From contig JAFARO010000003.1 in NCBI GenBank assembly GCA_019245415.1, positions 1-64,000 on the forward strand: a stretch of DNA of 64,000 nucleotides, given 5' to 3'. The position numbers and the translations under genes are program-made. The stretch is from Alphaproteobacteria bacterium (GTDB lineage Bacteria > Pseudomonadota > Alphaproteobacteria > Micropepsales > Micropepsaceae). Under the pieces are notes generated by a model, which did not search any database, had not been told where the DNA came from, and saw only the letters and a program-made list of their open reading frames with translations. This document shows, in pieces, positions 1 to 8,305 of this stretch; positions within the stretch are counted from its first letter, which is position 1; each line of letters begins with the position of its first letter.

Positions 1-856
1 GGCCTCAGGGCCTCGGCCGCCTGTGCCGAGGTCTGCACATTGGTGATCCCGTGGCGTGCAGGGTCGCGGCCGTGGAGATGACGATGAACAGGGCGACCAG
101 GTTTGAGAAGGCCATGCCGATCATCGTGTCCAGGCGGATGCGCCGGAACTCGCGCTTGGCCTGCTCGGGGGCGCGCTCGAGCGGCTTGGCTTCGTCGTCT
201 TCGCGGACTTCCTCGACCTCTTCCTCAGCCTGCCAGAAGAACAGATAGGGGCTGATCGTGGTGCCGAACACCGCGACGATCGTCGTTGCCGCCTGGGGCG
301 ACAGGTCGGCATGAAGCCCGATCATCGCCAGGCCCGCGGCGCCCCAGTCGATGTGCACGAGGAACATCACCGCGACATACGAAAGCAGGCTCAAGGTCAG
401 GACCATGAGCAGCCTTGCGTAGCGCTTGTAGGGCACGAAGAGCTGAAGCAGGACGGAGAGCAGCGCGAAGGCGACCGTGAAGACGTGCTGCCCGAAGCCC
501 ACGGCGAGTCCGGCCGCTTCCCCCATCGCCGCCAGATCGGCACCGACATTGATCGTGTTGGCGGCGAAGAGCAGGAACACCAGCGCCGTCACCAGCGAGC
601 GCGGCATCACTTTCGCCATGTTGGCAGCCAGTCCGCGCCCGGTGATGCGTCCGATATGGGCGCTGACGAGCTGGATCGCCACCATCAACGGGAAGGTGAG
701 CACGACAGTCCACAGCAGTCCGAATCCCGACTGGGCGCCGGCTTGGCTGTAGGTCGCGATGCCGCTGGGATCGTCGTCGGCGGCGCCCGTGATGATGCCG
801 GGACCCAGCTGCTTCAGAAGCGCGATGGAGCGAAATCGCAGCCGCAGTCCTGCCAC
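1..856 (-). CDS. NRAMP-related metal ion transporter, N-terminal part, frameshifted near the window edge
   Basis: Membrane transporter of the NRAMP/MntH superfamily; the gene runs off the left edge. The N-terminus has GITGAADDDPSG-like sequence around residues 21-32, where canonical NRAMPs have DPGN, and a later SPYLFFWQ segment where they have MPH. That combination is typical of the NRAMP-related branch, so the substrate (Mn, Fe or Mg) is uncertain. A charged EEEVEEVRED insertion follows. The reading frame is intact to about position 54, then meets a stop at position 5. Reading the other frame from about position 51 restores the family sequence HGITNVQTSAQAAEAL, so one base appears to be missing around 50-54. 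This is either a real frameshift or a sequence error. Start at 856 fits the family N-terminus. Confidence 0.8.
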
Positions 857-935
857 TAGCGTGCGATCCCCATCGCGCCCGACGTCATGGGCATAGCGCG
901 GGCAATCAGCGCGCCAAAGTCATGCGTGCGTTTTT

Positions 936-1934
936 TCATTCCATCGTCACCACGACTTTGCCCTGGGCTTTGCGGTCGGCAAGCATGCGGATGGCTTCGC
1001 CCGCGCGCGCCAGCGGAAAGCGGGCGGAGATGTGCGGTCTGAGCTTGCCCTCGACGGTCCAGCCCAAGATCTCGGCCAAGTGCTCCTGGTTGCGCTTGGG
1101 ATTGCGCGCAGTGAAGGCGCCCCAGAAAACTCCCAAAATGTCGCAACTCTTGAGCAGGGTGAGATTGAGCGGCACGCTCGGGATTCCCGCCGTGAATCCG
1201 ATCACGAGATAGCGGCCCTCCCAGTTCATCGCGCGCACGCAGGGCTCGGCATAGTCGCCGCCCACGGGATCGTAGAGCACGTCCGCGCCGTTGCCCCCGG
1301 TGAGCTTCTTGATCGTGTCCGAAAGCTCCTTCTGCTGGTCGCGGCTGAGCTTGCCGGTCGGGTAGACGAATCCGCCGTCGGCGCCATGCGCCTTGGCGAG
1401 GTCGACCTTCTCCTGGCTCGAAGCGCCGGCGACGACGCGCGCGCCGAATGCCTTGCCGAGCTCGACCGCCGCCAAACCGACGCCTCCGGCAGCGCCGAGC
1501 ACCACCAGTGTCTCGCCCGGCTTCAGCTTCGCGCGATCCTTGAGCGCATAATGCGAGGTGCCGTAGGTCAGGATCAGGCCCGAGCCGGTCGCGAAGTCCA
1601 TGCCGTCCGGCATCGCGATGCAGCGGTTCGGATCGGCGAGCACTTCTTCCTGCATGCCGCCATTGCCGATCGAGGCGATGACGCGGTCACCCTTCTTGAA
1701 GCGGCTGACGCCGTCGCCGAGCGCCTTGACGACGCCGGCGATTTCGGCACCCGGCGCGAAGGGCAGGGCCGGCTTGAACTGGTACTTGTTCTCGATGACC
1801 AGGACGTCGGGGAAATTGACGCCGCAAGCCTTGACCTGGATGACGATCTGTCCGGGCCCGGCATGGGGCCCGGGCACCTCGCTCAGCACGAGGTTTTCGG
1901 GCGGGCCGTATTCCTTGCACAGCATTGCTTTCAT
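936..1934 (-). CDS. NADPH:quinone reductase-like MDR oxidoreductase
   Basis: A 332-residue medium-chain dehydrogenase/reductase without the structural zinc cysteines, as in quinone oxidoreductases. It has an N-terminal GroES-like fold (CGVNFPDVLVIENKY, PFAPGAEIAG) and a central Rossmann segment with the nucleotide-binding run GAAGGVGLAAVELG around residues 147-160. Family members reduce quinones or enones with NADPH in the cytosol. The gene ends about 80 bases before the transporter start at 856, on the same strand, so co-transcription is possible. It is transcribed away from the next gene at 2046. The exact substrate cannot be read from sequence. Confidence 0.88.
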   Translation of the reverse strand: MKAMLCKEYGPPENLVLSEVPGPHAGPGQIVIQVKACGVNFPDVLVIENKYQFKPALPFAPGAEIAGVVKALGDGVSRFKKGDRVIASIGNGGMQEEVLADPNRCIAMPDGMDFATGSGLILTYGTSHYALKDRAKLKPGETLVVLGAAGGVGLAAVELGKAFGARVVAGASSQEKVDLAKAHGADGGFVYPTGKLSRDQQKELSDTIKKLTGGNGADVLYDPVGGDYAEPCVRAMNWEGRYLVIGFTAGIPSVPLNLTLLKSCDILGVFWGAFTARNPKRNQEHLAEILGWTVEGKLRPHISARFPLARAGEAIRMLADRKAQGKVVVTME

Positions 1935-2045
1935 GAACGTCTCCGAATGGCGAATGGCGCGACCTTAGCCGGGAACCACCCTTCGCGAAACGGCGTTCCG
2001 GCTCTATACTGCTTGCGGGAGGGGTCCCGCTTTTCGAAGGATCGA

Positions 2046-2435
2046 ATGGCCATGAAAACCAGTCTTGCACTTGCCGCCACGGCGCTGGTGCTGGCGGCGG
2101 CCGGCCCGGCCCAGGCCGCAGGCACCTGCCTGCGCCAAGGCAACATCTACAATTGGGATGCCCTCAACGACACCACCGTGATCGTCGAGGACGATTTTCA
2201 TCAGAAGTTCAAGCTCACCCTGATGACCCCCTGCCTCAATCTGCAATACAAGGAGCGGCTCGGCTTCCGCGCCTTCGGCGGCAGCGCGCTCAGTTGCGTC
2301 AGCCGTGGCGACGAGGTTCTGGCAAGCAGTCCGATCGGGCCGCAGCATTGTCCGATCAGCCGCATCGAACCGTATACGCCGGAGATGCAGAAAGCCGACA
2401 AAGAGGCTGCCGACGCGCAGAAGGCATCCCACTAG
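2046..2435 (+). CDS. Small secreted protein, DUF6491-like
   Basis: A 129-residue protein with a clear signal peptide (positive MAMKTS, then an Ala/Leu-rich core ending AQAA at about residue 22). The mature part is rich in cysteine (four to five residues), which suggests disulfides in the periplasm. Start 2046 is preferred over 2052 because GAAGG at 2036-2040 lies five bases upstream. The overall pattern recalls the uncharacterised DUF6491 family of alphaproteobacteria, from memory rather than a search. No function is assigned. An intergenic palindrome follows the gene. Confidence 0.75.
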   Translation: MAMKTSLALAATALVLAAAGPAQAAGTCLRQGNIYNWDALNDTTVIVEDDFHQKFKLTLMTPCLNLQYKERLGFRAFGGSALSCVSRGDEVLASSPIGPQHCPISRIEPYTPEMQKADKEAADAQKASH

Positions 2436-2465
2436 AGCACTTTCTGGCTAGGCTGAACATTACCT

Positions 2466-2550
2466 CGTCATGGCCGGGCTTGTCCCGGCCACCCATACGC
2501 ACAGTGCGAAAGTGTGCGTATGGATGGCCGCCACGAGGGCGGCCATGACG
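2466..2550. repeat. Intergenic palindromic element (CGTCATGGCC type)
   Basis: Outer arms CGTCATGGCC (2466-2475) and GGCCATGACG (2541-2550) are perfect complements. An inner pair CCATACGCACA (2493-2503) and TGTGCGTATGG (2513-2523) is also perfect. The whole stretch can form a long cruciform or RNA hairpin. It lies between two convergent genes, so it may act as a bidirectional transcription stop. Elements beginning CGTCATGGCCGGG are common between genes in alphaproteobacteria. Confidence 0.85.
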
Positions 2551-2614
2551 GTTGGTGCTTGATTCTGTTAAATCGAAAACGACCGTAAAGCGTCAGCGAC
2601 CGATCACCAACGCT

Positions 2615-3583
2615 TCAGATGAGCGGCGCCACTGCGCGCCGCTCGCCCACCGTCGCGCCCACCGTGTTCTTGATCGGCGCCCTGAGGATCGCCGCTGCAG
2701 GCTCGTCATCGCCGAGAAGACCCAGCTTGGCGAGCACGGCAGCCATCGCGGTCTCGGCGGCGCGCGCGGCGCCGTCGTCGATCTTGAGCGCGATGCCGAG
2801 CCTGAGCTCCGGAACGAAGCCGGCGAAGAAGCCTTCGGCGCCGGTCTTCACCGCGGCCCGACCCTGCGTGCTGCGCATCAAGATGGCGCAGGTGCGACCG
2901 GTACCGGACACGAGTTCGGGATGGGCCACCATCGCCGCAAAGATGCGGGCCCCACGCGGCCCTGCGAGCTTCGCGAACGCATGCGCCTGAACGGCGAGCG
3001 GCAACGCGAAGTTCGGCGCCGCGCAGCCGTCGATTCCCCAGGGGATGTCGCCGCCGACCTCGGCGAGATCGGTGAGCGTGCGCAGCACCGCCTTTTGCAC
3101 GGGATGATCGTGGCGCTCGTAGCCTGCGGTTGCGATATCCCAGTGCCGGGCCATGCTGAGGAACCCGGTGTGCTTTCCGGAGCAGTTGTTGAAGATCCGC
3201 GTCGGCGTTTCCCCGTTGCGGATCATCGCTTCGGCCACCGGCTCGTAGCGCGACGGATGTGCGCCGCAGGCGAGGTCGCTCGGGCCGCAGCCGATTCGCG
3301 CGAGCCAGGCCGCCACCCTCGATGTGTGCATCGGCTCGCCGGAATGCGAGGCACAGGCGAGCGCGATCTCCTCCGGCCCGAGGCCGAAGGCGTCCGCCGC
3401 GCCCGATTCGATGAGCGGCAGCGCCTGGATCGGTTTGAGCGAGCTGCGCGGATAGACCGGCGTCTCCAGATCGCCCAGCGCGAAGACGATTTTTCCGCCC
3501 GCATCGGCCACGGCGACGGACCCGCGATGCACGCTCTCCACCAGGGAACCGCGCGTGACTTCGACGAGGACGGGATTGGGCAT
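2615..3583 (-). CDS. Asparaginase, Rhizobium etli AnsA/ReAII type
   Basis: A 322-residue asparaginase II-family enzyme hydrolysing L-asparagine to aspartate and ammonia. It is of the rhizobial ReAII type, not the E. coli type. The S-x-x-K pair is present (S47, K50 in PRSSLKPIQ). The residues corresponding to the zinc-site ligands are present at C134 and K137 (NNCSGKHTGF) and C187 (GIDGCAAPN). Length matches the family and there is no signal peptide, so it is cytosolic. The gene stands alone, convergent with the gene at 2046 and divergent from the methyltransferase at 3684. Confidence 0.9.
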   Translation of the reverse strand: MPNPVLVEVTRGSLVESVHRGSVAVADAGGKIVFALGDLETPVYPRSSLKPIQALPLIESGAADAFGLGPEEIALACASHSGEPMHTSRVAAWLARIGCGPSDLACGAHPSRYEPVAEAMIRNGETPTRIFNNCSGKHTGFLSMARHWDIATAGYERHDHPVQKAVLRTLTDLAEVGGDIPWGIDGCAAPNFALPLAVQAHAFAKLAGPRGARIFAAMVAHPELVSGTGRTCAILMRSTQGRAAVKTGAEGFFAGFVPELRLGIALKIDDGAARAAETAMAAVLAKLGLLGDDEPAAAILRAPIKNTVGATVGERRAVAPLI

Positions 3584-3683
3584 CGCGCGCGCACCTTGTC
3601 ATCCCGGACGGACGCGATAGCGTCGGGTCCGGTTTTGCACGATGCTAGCGCATCGCTCGACCGGGGCGACAGGATTTATGGGC

Positions 3684-4211
3684 ATGCGCGGCTATTTCGG
3701 GGTCGGAGTCGATGGCATCTCGAAGCCGATGAATCTCGGCAATCTTTTGCGCATCGCCAATGCGTTCGGCGCAAGCTTCTTCTTCAGCGTCAACGGTCAA
3801 ATCAGCCTCAAGGACGCGCAATCGGACACCTCGCGCGCCCAGGGGACGATGCCCGTCTATTCCTTTCCCGACATGGCCGCTTTGCGCCTGCCGCTGGGCT
3901 GCCGTCTGGTGGGGGTGGAGATCGCCGAAGACGCGATCGAATTGCCGCGCTTCCGGCATCCGGCCTGTGCCGCCTATGTCTTCGGCGCCGAGAGGATGTC
4001 GCTGTCGCCTGCGGTGCTCGAGCGCTGTGCCTTCACGGTCAAGATCCCCACGCGCTTCTCCATCAATGTCGGCATGGCAGGCGCCATCGCGATGTACGAC
4101 CGACTGCTGAGCATGGGGAGCTATGGCGAGCGGCCGGTGGTGCCAGGGCGGCCGCCGGAGCCCCCGCCGCTGCATCGCTGGGGCGCGCCCATCATGCGCC
4201 GGAACAAATGA
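3684..4211 (+). CDS. SpoU/TrmH-family RNA 2'-O-methyltransferase
   Basis: A SPOUT-fold methyltransferase of about 175 residues acting on an RNA ribose. Motif 1 is NLGNLLRIANAFGA, motif 2 is VFGAERMSLSP and motif 3 is IPTRFSINVGMAGAIAMYD, in the right order; together they form the SAM-binding knot. AGGA at 3671-3674 is nine bases before ATG 3684. ATG 3678 is an in-frame alternative only three bases from it. The C-terminus is Pro/Arg-rich. The target (tRNA or rRNA) is not clear from sequence. The ABC transporter operon follows 33 bases later. Confidence 0.85.
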   Translation: MRGYFGVGVDGISKPMNLGNLLRIANAFGASFFFSVNGQISLKDAQSDTSRAQGTMPVYSFPDMAALRLPLGCRLVGVEIAEDAIELPRFRHPACAAYVFGAERMSLSPAVLERCAFTVKIPTRFSINVGMAGAIAMYDRLLSMGSYGERPVVPGRPPEPPPLHRWGAPIMRRNK

Positions 4212-4244
4212 CAAGGCCATTTCGATCTGTATAGTGCCGCACCC

Positions 4245-4994
4245 ATGAGTCAGCCCGCCCTCTCCATCTCCCATTTGCGCAAGGTCTATCGCCGCGGCAC
4301 CGTCGCGCTCGAGGACCTTTCGCTGTCGATCGCCCAGGGCGATTTCTTCGGCTATCTCGGCCCCAACGGTGCCGGCAAATCGACGACGATCCACTGCGTC
4401 ACGGGTATCGCCACGGTGACCTCGGGGACGATCGAAATCTTCGGCATCGACGCGGTGAAGAACTACCGCGAGGCGCGGCGCCTGATCGGGCTTTCGCCGC
4501 AGGAATTCAACGTCGACCAGTTCGCCACGCCGCGGCAGATCGTCGACTGGATGGGCGGCTATTTCGGGATGGGCGCGGCGCAGCGGAAATCGCGCACCGA
4601 CATGCTGATCGAGCGCTTCGACCTGACCGAGCATGTCAAGAAGTCTTTCCGCGAACTTTCGGGCGGGCTCAAGCGCCGCGTCATCCTGGCGCGCGCGCTG
4701 ATCCACGATCCGCAGCTGCTAATCCTCGACGAGCCGACCGCCGGCGTCGATGTCGAACTGCGCCGCGATCTGTGGCGCTACCTCCAGGAACTCAACCGCG
4801 ACGGCAAGACAATCCTGCTGACGTCGCATTATCTGGAGGAAGTCGAGCGGCTGTGCCGCACCATCGCCATCATCGCGGGCGGCAAGATCGTGCGCAACGG
4901 TCCCAAGGCCGAGTTCATGTCGCACGGCCTCGAAACCGCCTATCTGGAAGCCACGGGCGCGGAGCCCGATCATATCGCGGGAGCTGCCGCATGA
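4245..4994 (+). CDS. ABC-2 exporter, ATP-binding subunit
   Basis: A 249-residue ATPase of the daunorubicin/Nod factor-type exporter group. It has a Walker A GPNGAGKST at about residues 40-48, signature LSGGLKRR, Walker B LLILDEPT followed by AGVD, and a switch histidine in LTSHYLEEVE. It powers the permease encoded directly downstream, whose ATG overlaps this gene's TGA (ATGA at 4991-4994), so the two are translationally coupled. The transported substrate is unknown. Confidence 0.93.
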   Translation: MSQPALSISHLRKVYRRGTVALEDLSLSIAQGDFFGYLGPNGAGKSTTIHCVTGIATVTSGTIEIFGIDAVKNYREARRLIGLSPQEFNVDQFATPRQIVDWMGGYFGMGAAQRKSRTDMLIERFDLTEHVKKSFRELSGGLKRRVILARALIHDPQLLILDEPTAGVDVELRRDLWRYLQELNRDGKTILLTSHYLEEVERLCRTIAIIAGGKIVRNGPKAEFMSHGLETAYLEATGAEPDHIAGAAA

Positions 4995-5806
4995 GCATTG
5001 CAGAGCCGGCGAGCGTCCAGGAGATCAAGCTCCATCCCATGGGAGTCAACTGGACCGGGCTTTGGACCATCGTCAGGCGCGAGGTTTCGCGCATCATGCG
5101 CGTGCCGATCCAGGCCTTCATCGCGCCGTGGATCTCGGCGCTGCTGTTCATCTTCATCTTCGGCTTCGTGCTCGGCGGCCGCATCAAGGAGATCGGCGGC
5201 CACCGCTATCTCGAATTCGTGCTGCCCGGCATCTTGATGATGAACATCATCAACGCCGCGTTCCTGCAGTCGACGTCGGCGATCTATTTCCAGCGCTTCC
5301 TGCGCTTCATCGAGGAGACGCTGGTGGCGCCGCTCTCCTATGTCGAGATGATCGTCGGCATGCTGGTCTGCGTCGTCATCCGCTCGGTGGTCACGGCGCT
5401 CGGCATCCTGGCGATCGGCGCGTGCTTCGGCGTCATCGCGGTCGACAACATCTTCGAGTTCCTGTTCTGGGTGGTCGCGGTCTCGATCATCTTCGGCGAG
5501 CTGGGCATCATCATCGGGCTGTGGGCGAAGAATTTCGAGCAGCTCAACATCCTCAACGTCTTCTTCATCGTGCCGCTGTCGATGGTGGGCGGGGTCTTCT
5601 CGACCATCGCCATGATGCCGCCTTACCTGCGCTTTCTCTATTACGGCAACCCGTTCTTCTACTGGATCAACGGGCTGCGCCACGCCATGATCGGGTTCCA
5701 TGAGGGCCCGCCGGTCGTCGGCATCGCGCTGACCTTGGGGCTGATCGTCTTCCTCAGCCTGTCGACGCTGCGGCTCTACGCGACCGGGTATGGCTTGAGG
5801 GAGTGA
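4991..5806 (+). CDS. ABC-2 exporter, permease subunit
   Basis: A 271-residue inner-membrane protein with about six hydrophobic segments, for example IAPWISALLFIFIFGFVLG near residue 45 and VEMIVGMLVCVVIRSVVTALG near 120. The ABC-2 pattern of the C-terminal half is visible (NPFFYWINGLRHAMIGFHEG). The start at 4991 overlaps the stop of the ATPase gene. The pair forms a complete half-transporter exporter, and no substrate gene is linked. Confidence 0.92.
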   Translation: MSIAEPASVQEIKLHPMGVNWTGLWTIVRREVSRIMRVPIQAFIAPWISALLFIFIFGFVLGGRIKEIGGHRYLEFVLPGILMMNIINAAFLQSTSAIYFQRFLRFIEETLVAPLSYVEMIVGMLVCVVIRSVVTALGILAIGACFGVIAVDNIFEFLFWVVAVSIIFGELGIIIGLWAKNFEQLNILNVFFIVPLSMVGGVFSTIAMMPPYLRFLYYGNPFFYWINGLRHAMIGFHEGPPVVGIALTLGLIVFLSLSTLRLYATGYGLRE

Positions 5807-5845
5807 AATCTGGCATAGCGCCGTTGCCAAAAAGGTTTATTTCAG

Positions 5846-5953
5846 ATGGGAAACGATAACCCCGAGGACGAATTTAAAAAGGAACTGCTCGGCTTTCTCC
5901 GCAGCCAAGCGCAAGATGATGTTGCAACTACGTTCGGCGTGGACGCTTATTGA
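5846..5953 (+). CDS. 35-residue ORF overlapping the next gene; possible 5' part of a split gene
   Basis: ATG 5846 is preceded by AAGG at 5832-5835. The ORF encodes an acidic, soluble 35-residue peptide beginning MGNDNPEDEFKKELL. Its TGA (5951-5953) overlaps the TTG start of the next ORF (5950-5952). If the TT at 5950-5951 were TTT, the two would fuse into one protein running through GVDAY-LSTVPEDEL. The region is visibly more AT-rich than its neighbours. It is either a coupled small gene or the N-terminus of a gene broken by a one-base deletion. Confidence 0.4.
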   Translation: MGNDNPEDEFKKELLGFLRSQAQDDVATTFGVDAY

Positions 5954-6249
5954 GTACCGTTCCGGAGGATGAGTTAGTTCAGCGATGGACAGACGCTTTT
6001 TGCGCTCGCGTCGACAGCGGTGAGCCTGAGAGCCCTCAGATCGAGGAAGATCTGTTGAGCGAAATGAGCTTGCGCTCAATTGACATACCTTCCAATCAGC
6101 GCATTCGAGGCGCCATCGATAAGCTTGGCACGCTGGCGCGAGCGCTATATGAGGAGTCGAAGCTCGACCCCGAGCTGCACGAAATGCGCAACGAAGCGCT
6201 TTCTGCCGATTTCGAAAAACACATGAACTCCAAGGTTCGAGGTAACTAG
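5950..6249 (+). CDS. Hypothetical acidic protein, 99 residues
   Basis: The protein is soluble, acidic and probably helical (PEDELVQRWTDAF, RGAIDKLGTLARALYEES). There are no membrane segments and I do not recognise a family. The only available start is TTG 5950, embedded in the stop of the preceding 35-residue ORF. Codon use and base composition are more AT-rich than in neighbouring genes, which hints at acquired DNA. The SDR gene follows three bases after the stop. Confidence 0.6.
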   Translation: MSTVPEDELVQRWTDAFCARVDSGEPESPQIEEDLLSEMSLRSIDIPSNQRIRGAIDKLGTLARALYEESKLDPELHEMRNEALSADFEKHMNSKVRGN

Positions 6250-6252
6250 GCC

Positions 6253-6996
6253 ATGGCGTTGCGCAACGCGACCTGTGCCGTGATCGGGGCAGGCGATTTT
6301 ATCGGCTCGGCCATCGCCAGGCGCTTCGCGCGCGAGGGCTATACAATCGTCGCCGGGCGGCGCACGGCGGAGAAGCTCGAGCAACTCAAAGCGGAGATCG
6401 AAGCCGAAGGCGGACGCTGCATCGCCCGCGGCCTGGATGCGCGCAAGGAAGACGAGGTCGCGGCGTTTCTCAAAGAGGCCGACGCCCATGCGCCGCTGGA
6501 GATCTGCATCTTCAATCCCGGCGCCAACGTACAGTTCCCCATCACGGAGACGACCGAGCGCGTCTTCCGCAAGGTCTGGGAGATGGCCTGTTACGGCGGC
6601 TTCCTGGCCGGGCGCGAGGCGGCGAAGCTGATGCTGGCGCGGGGCAGGGGCACGATCCTCTTCACCGGCGCGACCGCGAGCCTGCGCGGCGGCATCGGCT
6701 ATGCGGCATTCTCGAGCGCCAAGGCGGGGCTTCGCAATCTGGCGCAGAGCATGGCGCGCGAATTGGGGCCGAAGAACATCCATGTCGCCCATCTCATCAT
6801 CGACGCCGGCGTCGACACCGCTTTCGTGCGCGAGCGCATCCGCGCCCGCGGCGGCGAGGAGGCGCTGTCGCGGCTCGAACCCGATCAGCTGATGCATCCC
6901 GAAAGCGTGGCCGAGGCCTACTGGTACCTGCACGGCCAGGCGCGCGACGCGTGGACCTTCGAGCTCGATCTTCGTCCTTATACGGAGAAATGGTGA
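6253..6996 (+). CDS. SDR-family protein with Phe in place of the catalytic Tyr
   Basis: A 247-residue Rossmann-fold protein of the short-chain dehydrogenase family. The nucleotide-binding turn is GAGDFIGSAIARRFA (residues 12-26) and the later FNPGAN corresponds to NNAG. In GYAAFSSAKAG the position four before the conserved Lys is Phe, where active SDRs have Tyr. A subfamily with F-x-x-x-K is known, so this may be natural, but normal dehydrogenase chemistry is doubtful. Its stop TGA overlaps the start of the isomerase-like gene at 6996, so the two are coupled. Confidence 0.85.
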   Translation: MALRNATCAVIGAGDFIGSAIARRFAREGYTIVAGRRTAEKLEQLKAEIEAEGGRCIARGLDARKEDEVAAFLKEADAHAPLEICIFNPGANVQFPITETTERVFRKVWEMACYGGFLAGREAAKLMLARGRGTILFTGATASLRGGIGYAAFSSAKAGLRNLAQSMARELGPKNIHVAHLIIDAGVDTAFVRERIRARGGEEALSRLEPDQLMHPESVAEAYWYLHGQARDAWTFELDLRPYTEKW

Positions 6997-7598
6997 TGCG
7001 GACCGTTGAGTTCCTGTTCGATTTCGGCAGCCCGAACGCCTATCTCGCGCACAAGGTGATCCCGGGCATCGCGGCGCGCACGGGCGCCAAGTTCGAATAC
7101 GTCCCCATTCTGCTCGGCGGCGTGTTCAAGCTCACCAACAACCGTCCGCCGATGATCGCGTTCGGCGAGGTCAAGGGCAAGCTCGCCTATGAACAGCGCG
7201 AGACCGAGCGCTTCATCGCGCGTCATGGAATCGAATCGTTCCGCTTCAATCCCCATTTCCCGGTCAATACGCTCCTGCTGATGCGCATGGCGGTGGCTGC
7301 CGGGGAGGCAGGCGCGCTGATGCCCTATGTCGACGCGGCGTTCCACCACATGTGGGAAGAGCCCAAGAAGATGGACGACCCGCAGGTGGTTCGCGCTGCG
7401 CTCGCGCAATCGGGTCTTGATGCGGAGCGGCTGCTGCAAGCCGCGCAAACCGCCTCCGTCAAGCAGAAATTGGCGGACAACACCGAGCGCGCCGTCGCCC
7501 GCGGCGTCTTTGGCAGCCCGAGTTTTCTCGTCGGCGGCGAACTCTATTTCGGCAAGGACCGCTTGCGCGACGTCGAGGACGTTCTCGCAACCCGTTAA
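6996..7598 (+). CDS. DsbA-like / HCCA isomerase-family thioredoxin-fold protein
   Basis: A 200-residue member of the 2-hydroxychromene-2-carboxylate isomerase (kappa-class GST-like) branch of the DsbA family. It opens with FLFDFGSPNAYLA, the usual DF.SP.AYL signature, and ends with GVFGSPSFLVGGELYFGKDRL, the cis-Pro and FG.DR segment. There is no CxxC, as expected for glutathione-dependent isomerases. ATG 6996 is chosen because GGAG (6984-6987) lies eight bases upstream and the start overlaps the SDR stop; 6990 and 6993 are alternatives. It may act with the SDR on an aromatic or glutathione-linked substrate, which is inference. Confidence 0.85.
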   Translation: MRTVEFLFDFGSPNAYLAHKVIPGIAARTGAKFEYVPILLGGVFKLTNNRPPMIAFGEVKGKLAYEQRETERFIARHGIESFRFNPHFPVNTLLLMRMAVAAGEAGALMPYVDAAFHHMWEEPKKMDDPQVVRAALAQSGLDAERLLQAAQTASVKQKLADNTERAVARGVFGSPSFLVGGELYFGKDRLRDVEDVLATR

Positions 7599-7709
7599 CG
7601 GTTCCAGCGCGGGAATTGGGTTGCCTCCGCCGGGCAAAACGGGCATGTGCGACACAGAACTGCCGAAATCCTGTCGCATCTCCAGGACGCGCAAGGGAGT
7701 TGGAGCGTG

Positions 7710-8234
7710 ATGATTGCATACAAGCATGTGCTGCTGGCGGGGGCGTTCTTCCTCGCTGCGACCGGTACCGCGTTTGCCGATCCGCCGACGCTGATCGGCA
7801 GCTTCAAAGACTGGTCGGCCTTCCAGGGCGTCGCCGGCAGCAACCGCGTCTGCTATGCGATGGCCAAGCCCGGCGCGACGTTGCCCAAGAAGAGCAAGCG
7901 CGACGCGATCTATATCATGGTCAGCGACTGGCCCGGCCGCAAGGCGAAGGGCGAGATCGAGATCGTCCCGGGTTATCAATACAAGGATGGAAGTACCGTG
8001 ACGGCCCAGATCGGCAAGGAAAAGTTCGAGCTCTTCACGCGGAACGAAGCGGGCGAGGGCAGTGCCTGGGTCGAGGATGCGGCCAAAGAGCGTCAAATGC
8101 TGGCGGCGATGGAGAAGGGTGCCAGGATCACGATCATGGGTACGTCTCAGCACGGAACCACGACGCACGACACCTATGCCTTGGGCGGCCTCTCGGAAGC
8201 GCTCTCGAAGGCGAACGCCGCGTGCGGGATGTGA
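7710..8234 (+). CDS. Invasion-associated locus B (IalB)-like secreted protein
   Basis: A 174-residue exported protein. The signal peptide starts at MIAYKHVLLAGAFF and ends at TAFA. The mature part resembles the IalB family (GSFKDWSAF, VCYAMAKP, IYIMVSDWP, GYQYKDGS), common in alphaproteobacteria and often of unknown role. Start 7710 gives a normal signal peptide; longer readings would add 21 unrelated residues. The gene is flanked by unrelated genes on the same strand. Confidence 0.8.
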   Translation: MIAYKHVLLAGAFFLAATGTAFADPPTLIGSFKDWSAFQGVAGSNRVCYAMAKPGATLPKKSKRDAIYIMVSDWPGRKAKGEIEIVPGYQYKDGSTVTAQIGKEKFELFTRNEAGEGSAWVEDAAKERQMLAAMEKGARITIMGTSQHGTTTHDTYALGGLSEALSKANAACGM

Positions 8235-8305
8235 GCACGGCCGGCGATGCCTGAGCCGCGCGGAAAAACCTCTTAAGACGCAGGCGGGATCGGCTATAAG
8301 CGGGC

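Noticed and set aside
1032-2045. Long plus-strand reading frame through the quinone reductase gene
   Set aside because: It is the antisense shadow of a clearly homologous enzyme; only its last 129 codons (from 2046) encode a plausible protein.
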